A stretch of 8,432 bases of DNA from Nitratifractor sp964650685 (GTDB taxonomy: Bacteria; Campylobacterota; Campylobacteria; Campylobacterales; Sulfurovaceae), in assembly GCA_964650685.1 (NCBI GenBank), contig CAZYUW010000154.1, positions 1 through 8,432 on the forward strand, given 5' to 3'. The translations under genes were made by a program, and so were the position numbers. This document shows, in pieces, positions 6,414 through 8,432 of the stretch. Numbering within the stretch: the stretch's first letter is position 1; the number at the start of each line of letters is the position of its first letter. Under the pieces are notes generated by a model. That model had not been told where the DNA came from. It did no database searches and worked only from the letters and a program-made list of their open reading frames with translations.

Positions 6414-6530
6414 CATGGATATGCGCTTCGTCCAAACTCTTGCTTCGAATTGTAACAGCGTATCGAGGGGAGTCGATAAATCTCTTCTATTCATAAATCC
6501 CTTACGGAAACTTGGCTAATCTAATTGCAT

Positions 6531-6548
6531 AGTGATTGTTTGTTCACT
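6531..6548. promoter_or_regulatory. Inverted repeat AGTGA-N8-TCACT upstream of oorD, possible operator
   Basis: AGTGA (6531-6535) and TCACT (6544-6548) form a symmetric pair 28-45 nt before the oorD start. The half-sites resemble CRP/FNR-family half-sites, but the 8-nt spacing is not the classical 6 (CRP) or 4 (FNR). An AATATT at 6552-6557 could be a -10, in which case the repeat would sit where a -35 is expected. This is weak evidence by itself. Confidence 0.25.
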
Positions 6549-6575
6549 GAAAATATTTTTGAAAAGGGGAAGAGA

Positions 6576-6890
6576 ATGTCGTTGATGAAAGCTCCGGAAA
6601 ACACACCCGTGTGGGTCAGCGAAGAGCGGTGCAAAGCGTGCGACAAGTGTGTGGCTGTCTGTCCGGCGGGCGTACTGGCCATGCGTCCTGAAAAGAGCTC
6701 GGTGCTGGGCGCCATGATAGAAGTGGTCTACCCAGAGGCCTGTATAGGGTGCAACGAGTGTGAGTTGACATGTCCTGATTTTGCTATATATGTAGCAGAC
6801 AAAAAAGAGTACAAGTTCGCCAAGCTCAGTGACCAGGCCAAGAAGCGGGCCGAAGCGGTCATAGCGAACAACTACATGAAGCTTGCCTAA
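6576..6890 (+). CDS. oorD: 2-oxoglutarate:ferredoxin oxidoreductase, delta (ferredoxin-like) subunit
   Basis: OorD is the small electron-transfer subunit of the four-subunit 2-oxoglutarate:acceptor oxidoreductase. It passes electrons between the catalytic subunits and ferredoxin or a similar low-potential carrier. The product is 104 residues with two bacterial-ferredoxin motifs, C19-x2-C22-x2-C25-x3-C29-P and C56-x2-C59-x2-C62-x3-C66-P, enough for two [4Fe-4S] clusters. The start at 6576 is preceded by AAAAGGGGAAG and gives MSLMKAPENTPVWV; an in-frame ATG at 6525 would add 17 residues with no ribosome site or family support. It is the first gene of oorDAB(C), with oorA beginning 9 nt after its stop. 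Confidence 0.95.
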   Translation: MSLMKAPENTPVWVSEERCKACDKCVAVCPAGVLAMRPEKSSVLGAMIEVVYPEACIGCNECELTCPDFAIYVADKKEYKFAKLSDQAKKRAEAVIANNYMKLA

Positions 6891-6899
6891 GGAGTGAGA

Positions 6900-8036
6900 A
6901 TGAGTACACGAGAAGTAATATCTACCGGGAACGAATTGGCTGCCCTGGCAGCTGTGGATGCCGGATGTAAGTTTTTCGGAGGTTATCCAATCACGCCTTC
7001 GAGTGAGGTTATGCATGCTATTTCCGATCTGCTTCCGGCTGCCGGAGGAGCCGCCGTACAGATGGAAGACGAGATAGGAGGAGTTGCCGCTGCCATAGGA
7101 GCCGGTATGAGTGGTGTGCGAACTTTGACCGCGACTTCCGGCCCCGGTATCTCCCTCAAGGCGGAAAACCTTGGCCTGGCACAGATGGCCGAGGTGCCTC
7201 TGGTCGTAGTCAATGTCATGAGAGGTGGTCCATCCACGGGTCTGCCTACCCGTGTAGCACAGGGTGATGTGGCTCAGGCCAAAAACCCCAGCCACGGAGA
7301 CTATAAATCGATCACGGTGTGTGCCGGTACTCTGGCGGAGTGCTATACGGAGACAGTCAGGGCATTCAATCTCGCGGACCGTTTCATGCAGCCGGTTTTC
7401 GTACTGCTGGACGAGACGCTGGGACACATGCACGGCAAAGCGATGATACCAACCAAAGAGGAGGTCGAAGCCGGCATTGTTCCACGCAAGACTTTCGATG
7501 GGCCGGCCGAAGAGTACAAGCCGTATCAGGCCGAGCAGGATCAGCCCGCGGTGCTCAATCCGATGTTTCAGGGGTACAGGTATCACTTTACCGGTCTGCA
7601 TCACGACGCCAGTGGATTTCCGACCGAAGAGATAGAGACTTGTCGCCTGCTTATCGATCGCCTCTTTCGCAAGGTCGACGAGCATGTAGACGAGATCGAG
7701 AGCAACGAAGAGTATTTGATAGACGATGCGGATATCCTGCTGATAGGTTACGGTTCTGCCTCTCTGGCTATCAAGGAGGCTATAAATGTCTTGCGCGATC
7801 AGCACGGCATCAAAGCGGGACTTTTCCGTCCCATCACGATCTGGCCTTCACCGGAGAAGCGTATGTACGAACTGGGACAGAAGTTCGACAAGGTGCTCGT
7901 CGTCGAACTCAACCAGGGGCAGTATCTCGAAGAGGTTCAGCGTTGTATGGGCCGTAGGGATATAGAAAAATTGACAAAAACAAACGGTCGACCGTTCTCT
8001 CCGGCCGATATTATCGAAAAAGTTAAGGAGCTCTAA
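6900..8036 (+). CDS. oorA: 2-oxoglutarate:ferredoxin oxidoreductase, alpha subunit
   Basis: OorA carries the pyrimidine-binding (PYR) half of the thiamine diphosphate enzyme and the substrate-facing loops. With OorB it interconverts 2-oxoglutarate and CoA with succinyl-CoA, CO2 and reduced ferredoxin. The product is 378 residues, very similar in length and sequence to Helicobacter OorA. Visible landmarks are FGGYPITPSSE at 26-36, the QMEDEIGG region with the probable catalytic E56 near 54-61, TSGPGISLK at 79-87, MRGGPSTGLPTRVAQGD at 107-123, the domain II/III linker with AVLNPMFQGYRYHFTGLHH at 217-235, and ELNQGQYLEE at 336-345. The start ATG at 6900 has GGAG 5 nt upstream, overlapping the end of oorD; a GTG at 6894 is in frame but lies inside the ribosome site. 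Confidence 0.97.
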   Translation: MSTREVISTGNELAALAAVDAGCKFFGGYPITPSSEVMHAISDLLPAAGGAAVQMEDEIGGVAAAIGAGMSGVRTLTATSGPGISLKAENLGLAQMAEVPLVVVNVMRGGPSTGLPTRVAQGDVAQAKNPSHGDYKSITVCAGTLAECYTETVRAFNLADRFMQPVFVLLDETLGHMHGKAMIPTKEEVEAGIVPRKTFDGPAEEYKPYQAEQDQPAVLNPMFQGYRYHFTGLHHDASGFPTEEIETCRLLIDRLFRKVDEHVDEIESNEEYLIDDADILLIGYGSASLAIKEAINVLRDQHGIKAGLFRPITIWPSPEKRMYELGQKFDKVLVVELNQGQYLEEVQRCMGRRDIEKLTKTNGRPFSPADIIEKVKEL

Positions 8037-8037
8037 G

Positions 8038-8432
8038 ATGGCATTCAATTACGATCAATATCTCAGAACCGACAAGATGCCCACGCTGTGGTGCTGGGGC
8101 TGCGGTGACGGTGTCATTCTCAAGGCTTTTATCCGCGCTATAGACAAACTTGGCTGGAACAAGGACGATATAGCTCTCGTTTCCGGTATCGGCTGTTCCG
8201 GGCGCTTCTCCTCCTATGTGGATGTAAACACCGTTCACACTACCCACGGGCGTACCGTAGCTTTCGCCACGGGTATCAAGCTGGCCAATCCCGACAAGCA
8301 TGTTGTTTGTGTCGCGGGAGATGGGGATGGACTGGCCATCGGAGGAAACCATACGATCCACGGTGCGCGCAGAAACATAGATATCACCCTGATCATCATA
8401 AACAACTTTATATACGGTCTGACCAACTCCCA
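8038..8432 (+). CDS. oorB: 2-oxoglutarate:ferredoxin oxidoreductase, beta subunit (partial)
   Basis: OorB supplies the pyrophosphate-binding half of the thiamine diphosphate site and a [4Fe-4S] cluster. Only the first 131 codons are present; the gene runs off the right edge. The N-terminus MAFNYDQYLRTDKMPTLWCW matches Helicobacter OorB closely. Cluster ligands are C19 and C22 (WCWGCG) and probably C53 (GIGCSGR); the fourth lies outside. The thiamine diphosphate-Mg motif runs from GDGDGLAIGGNH (94-105) to NN (122-123) in the segment LIIINNFIYGLTNS. The ATG is 1 nt after the oorA stop and has AAGGAG 7 nt upstream, so the genes are co-translated. oorC (gamma subunit) would be expected next. Confidence 0.97.
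   Translation, partial: MAFNYDQYLRTDKMPTLWCWGCGDGVILKAFIRAIDKLGWNKDDIALVSGIGCSGRFSSYVDVNTVHTTHGRTVAFATGIKLANPDKHVVCVAGDGDGLAIGGNHTIHGARRNIDITLIIINNFIYGLTNS

Noticed and set aside
5883..6455. A 190-codon plus-strand open frame across the secreted-protein gene
   Set aside because: It overlaps the start of cmoM and the whole secreted-protein gene antisense, has no ribosome site, and the opposite strand has a signal peptide and a strong ribosome site.
6512..6529. A sigma-54-like TTGGC...TTGCA before oorD
   Set aside because: The spacing between the GG and GC elements is one base longer than the strict -24/-12 requirement, and oor genes are not known sigma-54 targets.
6516..7805. A 429-codon open frame antisense to oorD and oorA
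   Set aside because: Low-complexity Ser/Arg/His/Gly-rich translation with no domain; it is a shadow of two unmistakable ferredoxin oxidoreductase genes.

Overview
The window most likely comes from a chemolithoautotrophic member of the Campylobacterota (Epsilonproteobacteria) with roughly balanced base composition. The clearest reason is the oorD-oorA-oorB order of a four-subunit 2-oxoglutarate:ferredoxin oxidoreductase, whose proteins read very much like the Helicobacter/Sulfurimonas-type OorDAB. A succinyl-CoA synthetase pair (sucCD) lies on the same strand, which fits the reductive TCA cycle. The genus is not determinable from the sequence alone.

Layout, left to right. (1) Positions 1-1548, minus strand: a secreted NosD-like right-handed beta-helix protein, broken by one frameshift near its N-terminal third and cut by the window start at its C-terminus. 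(2) Positions 1549-2007: a 459-bp divergent intergenic region with a perfect 9-bp inverted repeat and candidate sucC promoter elements. (3) Positions 2008-4063, plus strand: sucC and sucD, 4 nt apart, closed by a good Rho-independent terminator at 4080-4110. (4) Positions 4111-4267: a short non-coding stretch holding an imperfect long hairpin. (5) Positions 4268-6380, minus strand: in transcription order a small secreted protein of unknown function, the tRNA methyltransferase CmoM, and a DUF5718 protein whose gene is split by a one-base deletion in an A6 tract. (6) Positions 6381-6575: a divergent promoter region. (7) Positions 6576 to the right edge, plus strand: oorD, oorA and the first 131 codons of oorB, tightly packed; oorC is expected just outside.

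How the genes work together. SucCD interconverts succinate and succinyl-CoA. OorDABC interconverts succinyl-CoA plus CO2 and 2-oxoglutarate using low-potential ferredoxin. The two are consecutive steps: in autotrophic Campylobacterota they run in the carboxylating direction. Here the two enzyme sets are separate transcription units, with an unrelated minus-strand gene trio between them.

No phage, transposase, CRISPR array, toxin-antitoxin pair or defence system was seen. The unusual points are two independent single-base frame disruptions in the accessory genes, a probable fumarylacetoacetase-like (FAH) fold hidden in DUF5718, CmoM outside its best-known gammaproteobacterial setting, and several unexplained inverted repeats in the intergenic DNA.
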